64,000 nt of DNA from an uncultured bacterium (GTDB lineage Bacteria; Planctomycetota; UBA1135; GCA-002686595), in the NCBI GenBank assembly GCA_937905825.1, contig CALCXM010000182.1, forward strand, positions 1-64,000. Reading direction: 5' to 3'. Positions 32,432-39,969 of the stretch are shown one piece after another; positions within the stretch are counted from its first letter, which is position 1; each line of letters starts with the position of its first letter. The position numbers and the translations under genes were made by a program. The notes beneath the pieces are model-generated. The model made no database searches. It was not told where the DNA came from and saw nothing but the letters and a program-made list of their open reading frames with translations.

Positions 32432-33324
32432 CGGGCCAACGCTCCTTTGGGATACCAGCCGGCAACCGCGTTGCCGGTTCCGATCACGGTGCCGTAGGCG
32501 TACACCTCACCGGGTTCTTCCGGGTACTCCATGGCCGCCATCAGCCAGGCGAAGCTGCCCGCGTCCATTTCTGAAATCGACTGGGTGATGAACTCGGGCA
32601 TGATGTCGATCATCTGACGGGTTTGACCTTTCTTGATCATGTCGATCATTTGCATGTCCCACAGGTAGAGCGCGTGGCTTGATACGTGTTCCATGCTCAT
32701 GTCCTCGGGGATTTCAGACTCCGAGGTGAAGTGGCGGTGGGAGAGGGAACTGCTGCTGAGCAGGGCGGCGCGCTTGCCGAGTTTCTCGACCGCCTTGCGC
32801 GTCGCGTTGCCCAATGCCGCGGCCATCTCTTGCATGACTTCGACCCCGTAGTAGGACGCCGAGCGGTTCGAAGAGATCGAAACAATCGGCAAGTCCCAGG
32901 CGGGCCGCGTCAGGTGGCAGGAGACGATCGTGCCGTAGTCCACCCGGAAATCCGGGTTGCGCATCATCTTCATCTCGAGCCCCGCGTCCACAGCCTCGTC
33001 ATGAATGGCCTCCGCCAGCTCCACGTCCACGTTCATCTCGTAGCTGTAGCGGAAGAGGTTCGGGAAGATCGGATCGACCGAGAGCGACTTGAAGTGCGGA
33101 ACCCCAAGCAAGTGAGTCCCGACGTAAGTCTGCCAGTGCGGCGAGTGCACGATCAACACGTCCGGCTTGGTGGCCGCGACGTCCGCGCGCATGCGTTCGT
33201 AACCCCAGCGCAAGCCCTCCCAACCACACTCAGCGGTCGGTTCGTTCTGGGGCGGATTCTCCGCGTAAATCAGATGGGGCGGGTGAGGCGCCAGGGCCCC
33301 GGCCACGATGCGTCCTTCGGTCAT
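32428..33324 (-). CDS. Catalytic (beta) subunit of a class III extradiol dioxygenase, 2-aminophenol 1,6-dioxygenase type
   Basis: 298 residues, LigB fold. Predicted iron ligands: His14 (LAPHPPHLIY), His63 (HSPHW) and Glu252 (ISEMDAGS), with His195 in SLSHRHF as likely acid-base residue. These are each one residue from the ligand and catalytic positions known for AmnB of the 2-aminophenol pathway (His13, His62, Glu251, His195). The length and termini (TGNAVAGWYPKG) also fit. It should open the ring of an ortho-aminophenol (2-aminophenol, 3-hydroxyanthranilate or a derivative) to a 2-aminomuconate-semialdehyde-type product. The non-catalytic partner domain is encoded next. The gene starts 12 bases after the aldehyde dehydrogenase gene. 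Confidence 0.92.
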   Translation of the reverse strand: MTEGRIVAGALAPHPPHLIYAENPPQNEPTAECGWEGLRWGYERMRADVAATKPDVLIVHSPHWQTYVGTHLLGVPHFKSLSVDPIFPNLFRYSYEMNVDVELAEAIHDEAVDAGLEMKMMRNPDFRVDYGTIVSCHLTRPAWDLPIVSISSNRSASYYGVEVMQEMAAALGNATRKAVEKLGKRAALLSSSSLSHRHFTSESEIPEDMSMEHVSSHALYLWDMQMIDMIKKGQTRQMIDIMPEFITQSISEMDAGSFAWLMAAMEYPEEPGEVYAYGTVIGTGNAVAGWYPKGALAR

Positions 33325-33336
33325 GACAGTTCGTTC

Positions 33337-34812
33337 TTAAAGTTGAATGCAGATGTTGCGGCTTTCGCTGAAGAACTCGAGGGAGTGTCGTCCCCCCTCG
33401 CGGCCGACGCCGCTGTCCTTCATGCCGCCAAAGGGCACGCGCAAATCACGGAGCAGCCAGGTATTCACCCACACCATGCCGCTCTCGATTCGCTCGGAGA
33501 CGCGGTGGGCGCGGGAAAGGTTCGTGGTCCAAACGGATGCGGCCAAGCCGTAACGCACGCCGTTCGCGATCTCCAAAGCTTCCTCTTCCGTATCGAAGGG
33601 ATGCAGAGTCACAAGAGGACCAAAGATCTCCTCGGTAGAGCAGCGGCTGTTGGGCCCGAGGCCTTCAACCACGGTGGGTTCGAAGAACGCGCCTTCGGAG
33701 AACTCCCCGTCGAGCTGGGGACGCTTGCCCCCGCAGAGAATCGTCCCGCCTTCTTCAATGGCGAGCTTGGCGTAGCTCTCCACTTTGTCGCGGTGCCCAA
33801 GGCTGATCAGGGAACCAAACGAGGTAGCGGGGTCTTGCGGGTTCCCAGGCTTGAGGGCCTTGACGCGTTCGACGAAGGCATCGCGGAAGCGCTCGTAGAT
33901 CGGGCGTTCGATCAAGAGCCGCGAGCCGCACAGGCAAACCTGGCCTTGGTTCGCAAAGGCGGCGCGCACGACGCCTTCGACGGTTGTCTCAAAGTCGCAA
34001 TCCGCGAAGACCACGGTCGGGTTCTTTCCGCCGAGTTCCAAGGAGAGCTTCTTGAACATGGGAGCGGCGGTGGCTGCGACCCGGCCGCCGGTCATGGTTC
34101 CGCCGGTGAAAGAGATGCCTTGGATCTGTTCGTGCTCGACGATGGCTTGCCCGGCTTCCGCGCCGAGACCATGAACGAGGTTGAAGACTCCCGCCGGCGC
34201 ATCCACGTCCTTGAAGACTTCCGCTAAGGCGGTTGCCGTCAAGGGAGTCAACTCAGAGGGCTTGGCAATCACCGCGTTGCCCATGGCGATCGCGGGAGCC
34301 GTCTTCCAACTCAAGAGGTAGAGCGGCAAGTTCCAGGGGGTGATCAAACCGAAGGTCCCCACGGGGCGCCGCAAGGTGTAGTTCAACGCGCCCTGCATGG
34401 GATGGCAGCTGGTGCTTTGGTGGCGAACCGCGCCGGCGAAGAACCGAAAGTTCGCGATGGCCCGGGGGATGTCCACGCTCTTGGCGAGGGAGATCGGCTT
34501 GCCGGTGTCGCGTGACTCGAGTTCCGCGAAGTCGTCCAAGCGCGCTTCGATCCTGTTCGCGATGCGCTCGAGCAAGTCAGCGCGCTCGGCGTCCGAGGAC
34601 TTGCCCCAGGCCGCGGCTCGCGCGCTGTTCGCCGCTTGCACGGCAACTTGAACATCCGCTGCGTTCGAGCGCGGAATCAGGGCCAGGGTCTCGTTGCGCG
34701 CGGGGTCCAGGTTCGGAAGAGTTTCACCACTCGCGCTTGGCAGGAATTCTCCACCGATGAAGTTGTGCACCTTGTTCCCTTGCGCGTGCGGCAAGAGGCG
34801 CAGAGCACTCAA
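33337..34812 (-). CDS. 2-Aminomuconate 6-semialdehyde dehydrogenase (ALDH8/AmnC/NbaE type)
   Basis: 491 residues; oxidises the ring-cleavage semialdehyde to 2-aminomuconate with NAD+. Aldehyde dehydrogenase catalytic residues: Asn161 (TPWNLPLYLLSWK), Glu259 (LELGGKNP) and Cys293 (NQGQVCLCGS). The strings PWNLPLYLLSWKTAPAIA and WLLRDLRVPFGGMKDSGVGREGG are hallmarks of the aminomuconate/hydroxymuconate semialdehyde group, the last including an Arg that binds substrate carboxylate in characterised members. It overlaps the upstream asparaginase-like gene by four bases and precedes the dioxygenase subunits, an order that fits the pathway. Confidence 0.92.
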   Translation of the reverse strand: MSALRLLPHAQGNKVHNFIGGEFLPSASGETLPNLDPARNETLALIPRSNAADVQVAVQAANSARAAAWGKSSDAERADLLERIANRIEARLDDFAELESRDTGKPISLAKSVDIPRAIANFRFFAGAVRHQSTSCHPMQGALNYTLRRPVGTFGLITPWNLPLYLLSWKTAPAIAMGNAVIAKPSELTPLTATALAEVFKDVDAPAGVFNLVHGLGAEAGQAIVEHEQIQGISFTGGTMTGGRVAATAAPMFKKLSLELGGKNPTVVFADCDFETTVEGVVRAAFANQGQVCLCGSRLLIERPIYERFRDAFVERVKALKPGNPQDPATSFGSLISLGHRDKVESYAKLAIEEGGTILCGGKRPQLDGEFSEGAFFEPTVVEGLGPNSRCSTEEIFGPLVTLHPFDTEEEALEIANGVRYGLAASVWTTNLSRAHRVSERIESGMVWVNTWLLRDLRVPFGGMKDSGVGREGGRHSLEFFSESRNICIQL

Positions 34813-35957
34813 GACATCCTCCCAAAGCCACTGTCGCGATACTGGCTATAGTCGTAGTACCAACGATCCTCGTCGGGATCCCATTCGTTCCATGTGGGAT
34901 GCTCTTCCAAGCGATCCACCAGGTGCGGCGGAACCACGCCGGGAACCAGGAACGCCTTCTGACGATGGAGCGAGTAGGGATTGCGCAGATCGAAACCGAG
35001 CACGCCGAGCACAGCCCGCGCCACGTACCAAGTCGCTTGGCTGTTCCAGCCGTGAGCAATCTTGATCACCACGCCCAAACCCTTGGGGTAGTCCGGGTGT
35101 TCGATAGCGAGACCCAGCAAGCCGTCGGCGCCCTCCTTGGCGATGACCTTGCCATCGCAGGCCTTCAGGATGGAACTGTCCAAGCGGTTGAAGCCGCCGA
35201 TCAAGTCGGGGTGACGCACCATCGCTTCCCAGACCCAGTCTTCGTCCTTCTCGGTCACGAGGCGTGCGTAGAGCCGCGCCAGTTCGTTGACGGTGTTCGA
35301 AGTTGTCGGCAAACCGCAACCGTCCCGGGCCACGCGCAAGGGTTCCCAGTCTGCGCCAAGCGTGCGGCGCAACACTTGCAGGTAAGCGTCGAACAGCGGG
35401 TGCTGGGGCAAGGTGTAGCCCGCGCGGTTCCAGCCCTTCAAACGACATCCGCGCAAGAGGGCCGCGTGCTCGCCGGAGCAGCAGTGGTACCAACGGCGAC
35501 GGCGACGCACTTGACGGCCGAACTGCACTAGGGGCACATCCAAGGGCGTCAGCATCAAGCCGTGCTCTTGCTCGCTGAGAATTGACTGGGCCGCGGCCAC
35601 GTGTTCCGTGTCGCCGTTGTGGGATGCCACTGCGATCGCCTTTTGCTTCCACGTGAGCACGGAATCCAGTTCAGGAGCCAAGCCCTTGATCATGAAGGGC
35701 TTCATCATGCTGCGGCCATAGCAAAGAACGTTGCCGCCAAAGCTGTGCACAATGTCATCGCCGGAAGCCCATGCCACAGCCCCGTGCACAGTGGTCTCGC
35801 TCACGTCGTTGCGACGGTAATCCAAGAGCGGTTCCCAGGCCACGTCGCGGCCCGTTGGAATGCCTGCGTGCTTCTCGCCGAGCACGGTCTTCGGGTAGAC
35901 CGCGCTGCCCGGCCGGCCGGGGGTCACGGCCGAAGGTTGCTTTTGATGTTCGCTCAA
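34809..35957 (-). CDS. L-asparaginase II (Rhizobium-type) family hydrolase
   Basis: 382 residues of the Asparaginase_II family, unrelated to the E. coli enzymes. Nucleophile region SMMK (Ser83-x-x-Lys86), SHNG (Ser112), CSGEHAALL (Cys160) and DGCG (Cys214) correspond to Ser48/Lys51, Ser80, Cys135 and Cys189 of the R. etli enzyme. The metal-binding Lys138 of that enzyme is Glu163 here (CSGEH instead of CSGKH), which may change metal binding or substrate. Asparagine hydrolysis makes little sense inside this operon; an amide or deamination step in the same pathway is more likely. It overlaps genes on both sides by four bases (ATGA), so it is co-translated with them. Confidence 0.85.
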   Translation of the reverse strand: MSEHQKQPSAVTPGRPGSAVYPKTVLGEKHAGIPTGRDVAWEPLLDYRRNDVSETTVHGAVAWASGDDIVHSFGGNVLCYGRSMMKPFMIKGLAPELDSVLTWKQKAIAVASHNGDTEHVAAAQSILSEQEHGLMLTPLDVPLVQFGRQVRRRRRWYHCCSGEHAALLRGCRLKGWNRAGYTLPQHPLFDAYLQVLRRTLGADWEPLRVARDGCGLPTTSNTVNELARLYARLVTEKDEDWVWEAMVRHPDLIGGFNRLDSSILKACDGKVIAKEGADGLLGLAIEHPDYPKGLGVVIKIAHGWNSQATWYVARAVLGVLGFDLRNPYSLHRQKAFLVPGVVPPHLVDRLEEHPTWNEWDPDEDRWYYDYSQYRDSGFGRMS

Positions 35958-37204
35958 CTCATCGCCTCCAAATTAGCTTCGACCATGGGCTGCACCTGTT
36001 CGGTGAAGGCCCGCATGTTGCGCATCACTCGCGCGGAGTCATGGTTGAAGAAATCGAACCAGAGCATCAGGCGATCTTCCGGGTGAAAGCGCTCGGCGAC
36101 CTGCTGCGCGATCTCTTCGGCGTTGCCGACCAAAGCGTTGTTGGCCGCGCCGGCGACCTTTTGCGGATCGATGGTGCCTTCGAGCGCCTTCCAGTACTCG
36201 CCGAGGGCCATGTCCGCCTCGGCCTTGGCGGCGTTGGAACGTTCCTGCGCAGTGAGACCTTCTTCGTGGTTGAGGAAGACGAAAACCGTGCGCGGCATCA
36301 TGCTGCGCTGCCAAGGTCCCCCATCGGAGTGGTACAGCTTCGCGAGTCGCGCGTGAGTTGCCTCGATCTTCTCAGGACTCGTGATCGAGAGGTTGAAGAC
36401 CTGCACCGGAGCGAACTGGTTCGCGTAGTCCTGCAGCGCCGGATCGTGGGAACCGATCACCGGTTGAATGAGTTCCCGGCGGAATTCCTTGGGCACCAGC
36501 TTGATGTTCTCGAACACCCAGCGCTTTGCCAGGGGGATCTCAGCAGGGGCCTGCGCGAGGCCGTCGCGCTGCATGGCTGCCTTTTGCACGCGCTCCCAGT
36601 CCTCGTCGGAACGGAAGTTCGCGCGGGTCATGCTGCTGGTCGGGATGACGTCGCTGTTGATTGTTTGCCCATCCAACAGACGGAGGAAGATCTCGGTTGC
36701 CTCCTTTAGCGTCATGCCTTTGATCGCAGGCCAAGCGGCCTCTTCCACTGCATCACGGGGAGCGACGCCGCTGGCGAGGTTCATGAACTCAAAGCGCCCC
36801 GAGGCAAACCCGTAGTTCAGCTTGCGCCGCTCGTTTGGATCGTTGCCGTGCAGGGTCAAGAAAGTCGCCAAGCGCTCCGCGTGGGCGATCGGACCGCCCA
36901 TGCAGACGATGTTGCAGATTGCAGAGCCCACCTCGATACGCTTCGTGCGTGCGAAGACCCGCGTGGCGAGCTGCAGGATGTCCGTGTTCAGCCCGACCTC
37001 TCCTTTCCAGTGAGGAATCACGGGATTGCGATTTGTCTTTTGGACTTCCGAGGACAAGTGCGACTCCGCCACCCAGGCGGTTCCGAAGCCGAGCTCATCG
37101 GCGAGTTCCACCTGCTCGAAGAAGTTGCGAAACATCTCCGCTTCGCTGGGCAACACGTCCCCCACGGGGGTGTGACAAATGCTGAAGAAGACGTCGTACT
37201 GCAC
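35954..37204 (-). CDS. Luciferase-like (LLM class) flavin-dependent oxidoreductase
   Basis: 416 residues, bacterial-luciferase TIM-barrel fold: FFEQVELADELGFGTAWVAESHLSS near the N-terminus, GLNTDILQLATRVFARTKRIEVGSAICNI, GGPIAHAERLATFL and SPEKIEATHARLAKLYH later. Such enzymes use reduced FMN and oxygen for monooxygenation, including amide or ring C-N cleavage, and need a separate flavin reductase (none visible in the operon). It could provide a hydroxylation step between kynurenine and the aminophenol substrate of the ring-cleavage enzyme; that is inference from position only. It overlaps the asparaginase-like gene by four bases and starts 12 bases after the SDR gene. Confidence 0.87.
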   Translation of the reverse strand: MQYDVFFSICHTPVGDVLPSEAEMFRNFFEQVELADELGFGTAWVAESHLSSEVQKTNRNPVIPHWKGEVGLNTDILQLATRVFARTKRIEVGSAICNIVCMGGPIAHAERLATFLTLHGNDPNERRKLNYGFASGRFEFMNLASGVAPRDAVEEAAWPAIKGMTLKEATEIFLRLLDGQTINSDVIPTSSMTRANFRSDEDWERVQKAAMQRDGLAQAPAEIPLAKRWVFENIKLVPKEFRRELIQPVIGSHDPALQDYANQFAPVQVFNLSITSPEKIEATHARLAKLYHSDGGPWQRSMMPRTVFVFLNHEEGLTAQERSNAAKAEADMALGEYWKALEGTIDPQKVAGAANNALVGNAEEIAQQVAERFHPEDRLMLWFDFFNHDSARVMRNMRAFTEQVQPMVEANLEAMS

Positions 37205-37216
37205 GGGAATGTTCTC

Positions 37217-38014
37217 CTAGATCGAACGCAAGCGGCCGCCGTCAACCGGCATCGAATGACCGCGGATGTAAGCACCCGCGGGAGAGGCGAAGAAGGCCAC
37301 GGCTTCCGCGGTTTCCTCGGGTTCCGCCAAGCGACCTTCGGGAATCTGAGCAAGCCACCCGTCGCGCACTTCGTCGGCCGACTTGCCGAGGCGCGTTGCC
37401 GTCGCTTCTTTGAGGGAACCGAGGCGCTCCGTGTCCGTGAAGCCGGGCAGCACGTTGTTGATCGTGATGCCGGGGGGCAGTTCCGAGGAAATCGTCTTGG
37501 CCCAGGAAGCGACCGCCGCGCGAGTCAGGTTGCTCACGCCGAGGTTCGGAATGGGCTCGCGCACGGAAGTGGACAGCACGTTGATGATGCGGCCATAGCC
37601 TGCGGACTGCATACCGGGAAGCAGTGCCTGCACCAGCAAATGCGAAGCGAACAGGTGACGACCGAGGGCCGTTTCCATGGCCTCCGTTTCCGCAGCCAAC
37701 AAGGGACCGCCGGGCGGGCCGCCGGTGTTGTTCACCAGGATGTGCACGGGAGGTGCTTCGGCCACGAAGGCCTCGAGGATCTTGCTGAGGCCTGCGCGGT
37801 CGTCCAGGTCGGCGGCGAGGGCGCGCGCCTTGCCTCCGGCAGCTTCGATCTCCTTCACCAGCTCAGCGAGCACGTCCACGGAACGTGCGAGCAGGGTCAC
37901 CTCCGCGCCCCGTGCCGCCAGCAGTTTGGCGGTCGCGCGACCGATGCCCTTGCTCGATCCGCAGACCAGGGCGTGCTTGCCGTTCAAGAGAAGGTTGTCA
38001 CATCCGTTCGTCAT
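37217..38014 (-). CDS. SDR-family protein lacking the YxxxK catalytic pair
   Basis: 265 residues with a clear Rossmann domain: cofactor loop CGSSKGIGRA (residues 18-27), LADLDD and VNNTGG (94-99), and the C-terminal VDGG. At the catalytic position the canonical Tyr-x-x-x-Lys is replaced by Ser161-N-L-T-Arg165 (PNLGVSNLTRAAVASWAK). I recall a divergent SDR subgroup with similar PNLxLSNxxR sequence, so this is probably inherited rather than a fresh mutation, but ordinary dehydrogenase chemistry is not expected. ATG at 38014 overlaps the tryptophan dioxygenase stop (ATGA); the much longer open frame to 38314 lies antisense-free but in the wrong frame of that gene and is rejected. Confidence 0.86.
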   Translation of the reverse strand: MTNGCDNLLLNGKHALVCGSSKGIGRATAKLLAARGAEVTLLARSVDVLAELVKEIEAAGGKARALAADLDDRAGLSKILEAFVAEAPPVHILVNNTGGPPGGPLLAAETEAMETALGRHLFASHLLVQALLPGMQSAGYGRIINVLSTSVREPIPNLGVSNLTRAAVASWAKTISSELPPGITINNVLPGFTDTERLGSLKEATATRLGKSADEVRDGWLAQIPEGRLAEPEETAEAVAFFASPAGAYIRGHSMPVDGGRLRSI

Positions 38015-39120
38015 GCTTTGAATCCGTAGTACTCCGCAGAGTTGAGCGCGGGAAGTGCCGATGCCGGCAGGAGAATCGTTCGGACCATCCAAAGGTCCGT
38101 GAAGATCCGGTACTTGAGTGTGCTTTCGAGGTAGTCGACGCCCGAGGAACCGCCAGTGCCCATGCGGCGTCCGATGACGCGCTCGACCATGCGCACGTGA
38201 CGCGTGCGGAAGAGGACCAAGAGCTCTTCCAAGTCGACCACCACGTCGAGCAGGGTGCGCGGCCAAGCGAGCAAGGGCAGCTCGCGGTAGGACTCGATGA
38301 AGAGCACACCGCAACGGGCACGGGAACGTCGCTTGCGTTTGGCCGGTGCGATGTCCGTGGCGCGCAGGAAATCTTCCGTTTCCTGCAAGGTGATATCCAA
38401 ACGCACCTTGGCGTCGGCCTCACTGACCGTGCCTTGGGCTCCATAAACCCGCGCTTGATTGGCGAGGTGATCGCGTTGGGCGCACACGTACTCGGCAATG
38501 AAGGACTCGAGCGTCTCGTCATCCGTCGCGTCCTCTGGACCGGAGCCTTGGATTGGCGTGCGATAGAGCCAGTCTTCAAGGGCCGTAGCCAGGTTCTGTT
38601 CCGCCAGAGCGTCTTTGATGCGCTGCTTGGCGAGCAGTCCCCCGGGGGAATTCCCCGCTAGGTCTTGAATCACGCGGATCGGGTCTCCGAAGCCCGAGGC
38701 TTCGCGATTGGCCGGGTCGAGCCCCAACACGATCTCGAGCTCGCGCAGCTGGTAGGACTGAAATCCGCTGGCGGGCACGAGCTTGTCGCGGAAGGCGAGG
38801 AAGTCCTGGGGCGTCAAGGTTTCCATCACCGCCCACTGGTGCATCGTGTGCTCGATGATTTTGCAAACCCGCTGCAAGTGACGGACCACGGTGGGAATGC
38901 TTTCTTCCGGCACGCTGCTGGCCGAAACGGCGTCACGGGCAATGCGCAGTTCCTTCAGCACCAACTTGAACCACAGCTCGAAGACTTGGTGGACGATGAT
39001 GAAGTGCAGCTCGTCCGCGCTCGGCTCCTCACCATCCGGCAGTCCGTCTTGCAACGAGAGCAACTGATCCAGGCCAAGGTATTCCCAATAGGTTGGATTC
39101 GTTGTAGAGGGAGGCTTCAA
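38011..39120 (-). CDS. kynA: Tryptophan 2,3-dioxygenase
   Basis: 369 residues; heme enzyme that opens the indole ring of L-tryptophan to N-formylkynurenine. Signature strings: ELHFIIVHQVFELWFK with the active-site His44, FQSYQLRELE with the carboxylate-binding Arg126, axial heme ligand His308 in FRTRHVRMVERVIG, and GTGGSSGVDYLESTL. Typical bacterial enzymes have about 280-300 residues; the extra length is in the middle (about 140-265, including a basic KRKRRSR stretch), closer in size to animal enzymes. The product feeds KynB at the end of the same operon. Its start lies 107 bases from the thiol-dioxygenase-like gene upstream, with a stem-loop in the gap. Confidence 0.95.
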   Translation of the reverse strand: MKPPSTTNPTYWEYLGLDQLLSLQDGLPDGEEPSADELHFIIVHQVFELWFKLVLKELRIARDAVSASSVPEESIPTVVRHLQRVCKIIEHTMHQWAVMETLTPQDFLAFRDKLVPASGFQSYQLRELEIVLGLDPANREASGFGDPIRVIQDLAGNSPGGLLAKQRIKDALAEQNLATALEDWLYRTPIQGSGPEDATDDETLESFIAEYVCAQRDHLANQARVYGAQGTVSEADAKVRLDITLQETEDFLRATDIAPAKRKRRSRARCGVLFIESYRELPLLAWPRTLLDVVVDLEELLVLFRTRHVRMVERVIGRRMGTGGSSGVDYLESTLKYRIFTDLWMVRTILLPASALPALNSAEYYGFKA

Positions 39121-39157
39121 TGGATTCTCGTGGTCGGTAGTTGGATGGATGAGATAG

Positions 39158-39189
39158 AGCGTTCCTAGACGGCTATCCGTCGGAACGCT
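39158..39189. repeat. Stem-loop between the cupin gene and tryptophan dioxygenase gene
   Basis: AGCGTTCC (39158-39165) pairs with GGAACGCT (39182-39189) and, after a 2-base bulge, GACGG with CCGTC, around a CTAT loop: 13 pairs. There is no T-run on either side, so it may be an attenuator, a processing site or a Rho-dependent stop that reduces read-through from the first gene. Confidence 0.5.
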
Positions 39190-39226
39190 CCCATGTCGGT
39201 TCGCTAATCAGGCTTTCTTTGCCCGC

Positions 39227-39796
39227 TCAGTCGCTGTAGCAGAGACTCTTCCACTGGCGCTCGTAAAGCGTGCTGTTCGGCACGGGCACGTACACGTTGC
39301 AGCCGTTCATCTCACCGCCGTAGACATGGATCGTGACGGCGGTCGCGTCGGCTTTGTTCTCGATGACGTGGTAGTCGAAGGGCGGGATCAGGGCGCCGGC
39401 ATTCCCGATGGCCGCCTCTTGGGTTCCGCAGAATTCGACTGTGACGCGATCCTTTTCCGCCGTGTCACAAACTTCGTAGGAGGTGACGAGGATGTCTCCT
39501 TGGTAGACACACTCAACGCACCACTTGTTGTCGTGATCGTGAATCGGCGTGCCCTGTCCTTTGCCCCAGATCATTGCGACCACGGAGTAACGTCCGCCCG
39601 GATCGTTGTGCAGCAGGCGTCGCCCGTAGGAATCTGGACAAGGCTGTGTGCAGTCCTTGTCCAAGTGCAGGGCGCCAGTCTTCATGACTTCGATAAGGGC
39701 ATCTTTGACACCGTTCGCGATCGATTCGATACCGTTCGCTTGAACGGCCTGATCGAGCAATTCGACCATCTTCTGAGTGCTTGCTGAACTGGGCAT
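39227..39796 (-). CDS. Thiol-dioxygenase (cysteine dioxygenase type I)-like cupin
   Basis: 189 residues. The cupin core has GQGTPIHDHDNKWCVE with His86 and His88, and IPPFDYHVIEN with His143: the three-His iron site of cysteine and mercaptopropionate dioxygenases. Cys93, placed four residues after His88, occupies the position of the Cys that crosslinks to Tyr in cysteine dioxygenase. The family oxidises thiols to sulfinates. It does not match 3-hydroxyanthranilate dioxygenase, whose cupin has a Glu ligand. Leading the kynurenine-type operon (or standing just upstream of it), its role there is unclear. AGGA lies about 7 bases before the ATG. Confidence 0.82.
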   Translation of the reverse strand: MPSSASTQKMVELLDQAVQANGIESIANGVKDALIEVMKTGALHLDKDCTQPCPDSYGRRLLHNDPGGRYSVVAMIWGKGQGTPIHDHDNKWCVECVYQGDILVTSYEVCDTAEKDRVTVEFCGTQEAAIGNAGALIPPFDYHVIENKADATAVTIHVYGGEMNGCNVYVPVPNSTLYERQWKSLCYSD

Positions 39797-39849
39797 AAGC
39801 CCATCCTATCGGGGGGTTATGGAAGGACAAGGGCCACCGGCCCCAAGCT

Positions 39850-39880
39850 CCAGAATCGGGGCCAAATCGGAGGATTCTGG
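39850..39880. promoter_or_regulatory. Inverted repeat in the divergent region upstream of the kynurenine-type operon
   Basis: CCAGAATC (39850-39857) and GATTCTGG (39873-39880) form a perfect 8-bp inverted repeat with a 15-base spacer, between the leftward operon (start 39796) and yceH (start 39970). Half-site spacing of about two helical turns suits a dimeric repressor or activator. No regulator gene is adjacent. Confidence 0.45.
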
Positions 39881-39969
39881 CGTGGGAAAGCGCAGACCGT
39901 GGGCCGCTCCAAGTCAACGCCCCGGGTCCGCCCTTGCGGGCCGCGACCGCCCGGCCGCAGAATGGGTCC

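Noticed and set aside
32686..34227. 513-codon open frame on the plus strand
   Set aside because: Antisense across the dioxygenase beta subunit and aldehyde dehydrogenase genes, both strongly supported.
36848..38029. 393-codon open frame on the plus strand
   Set aside because: Antisense across the flavin oxidoreductase and SDR genes; His/Arg-rich translation without domain.
37217..38314. Longer (365-codon) version of the SDR gene
   Set aside because: The extra 100 codons lie in another frame inside the tryptophan dioxygenase gene and encode Arg/Ala-rich sequence; the ATG at 38014 with ATGA overlap is the natural start.
39227..39796. 3-Hydroxyanthranilate 3,4-dioxygenase
   Set aside because: That family has a His-Glu-His site; here three His plus the Cys93 of thiol dioxygenases are seen.
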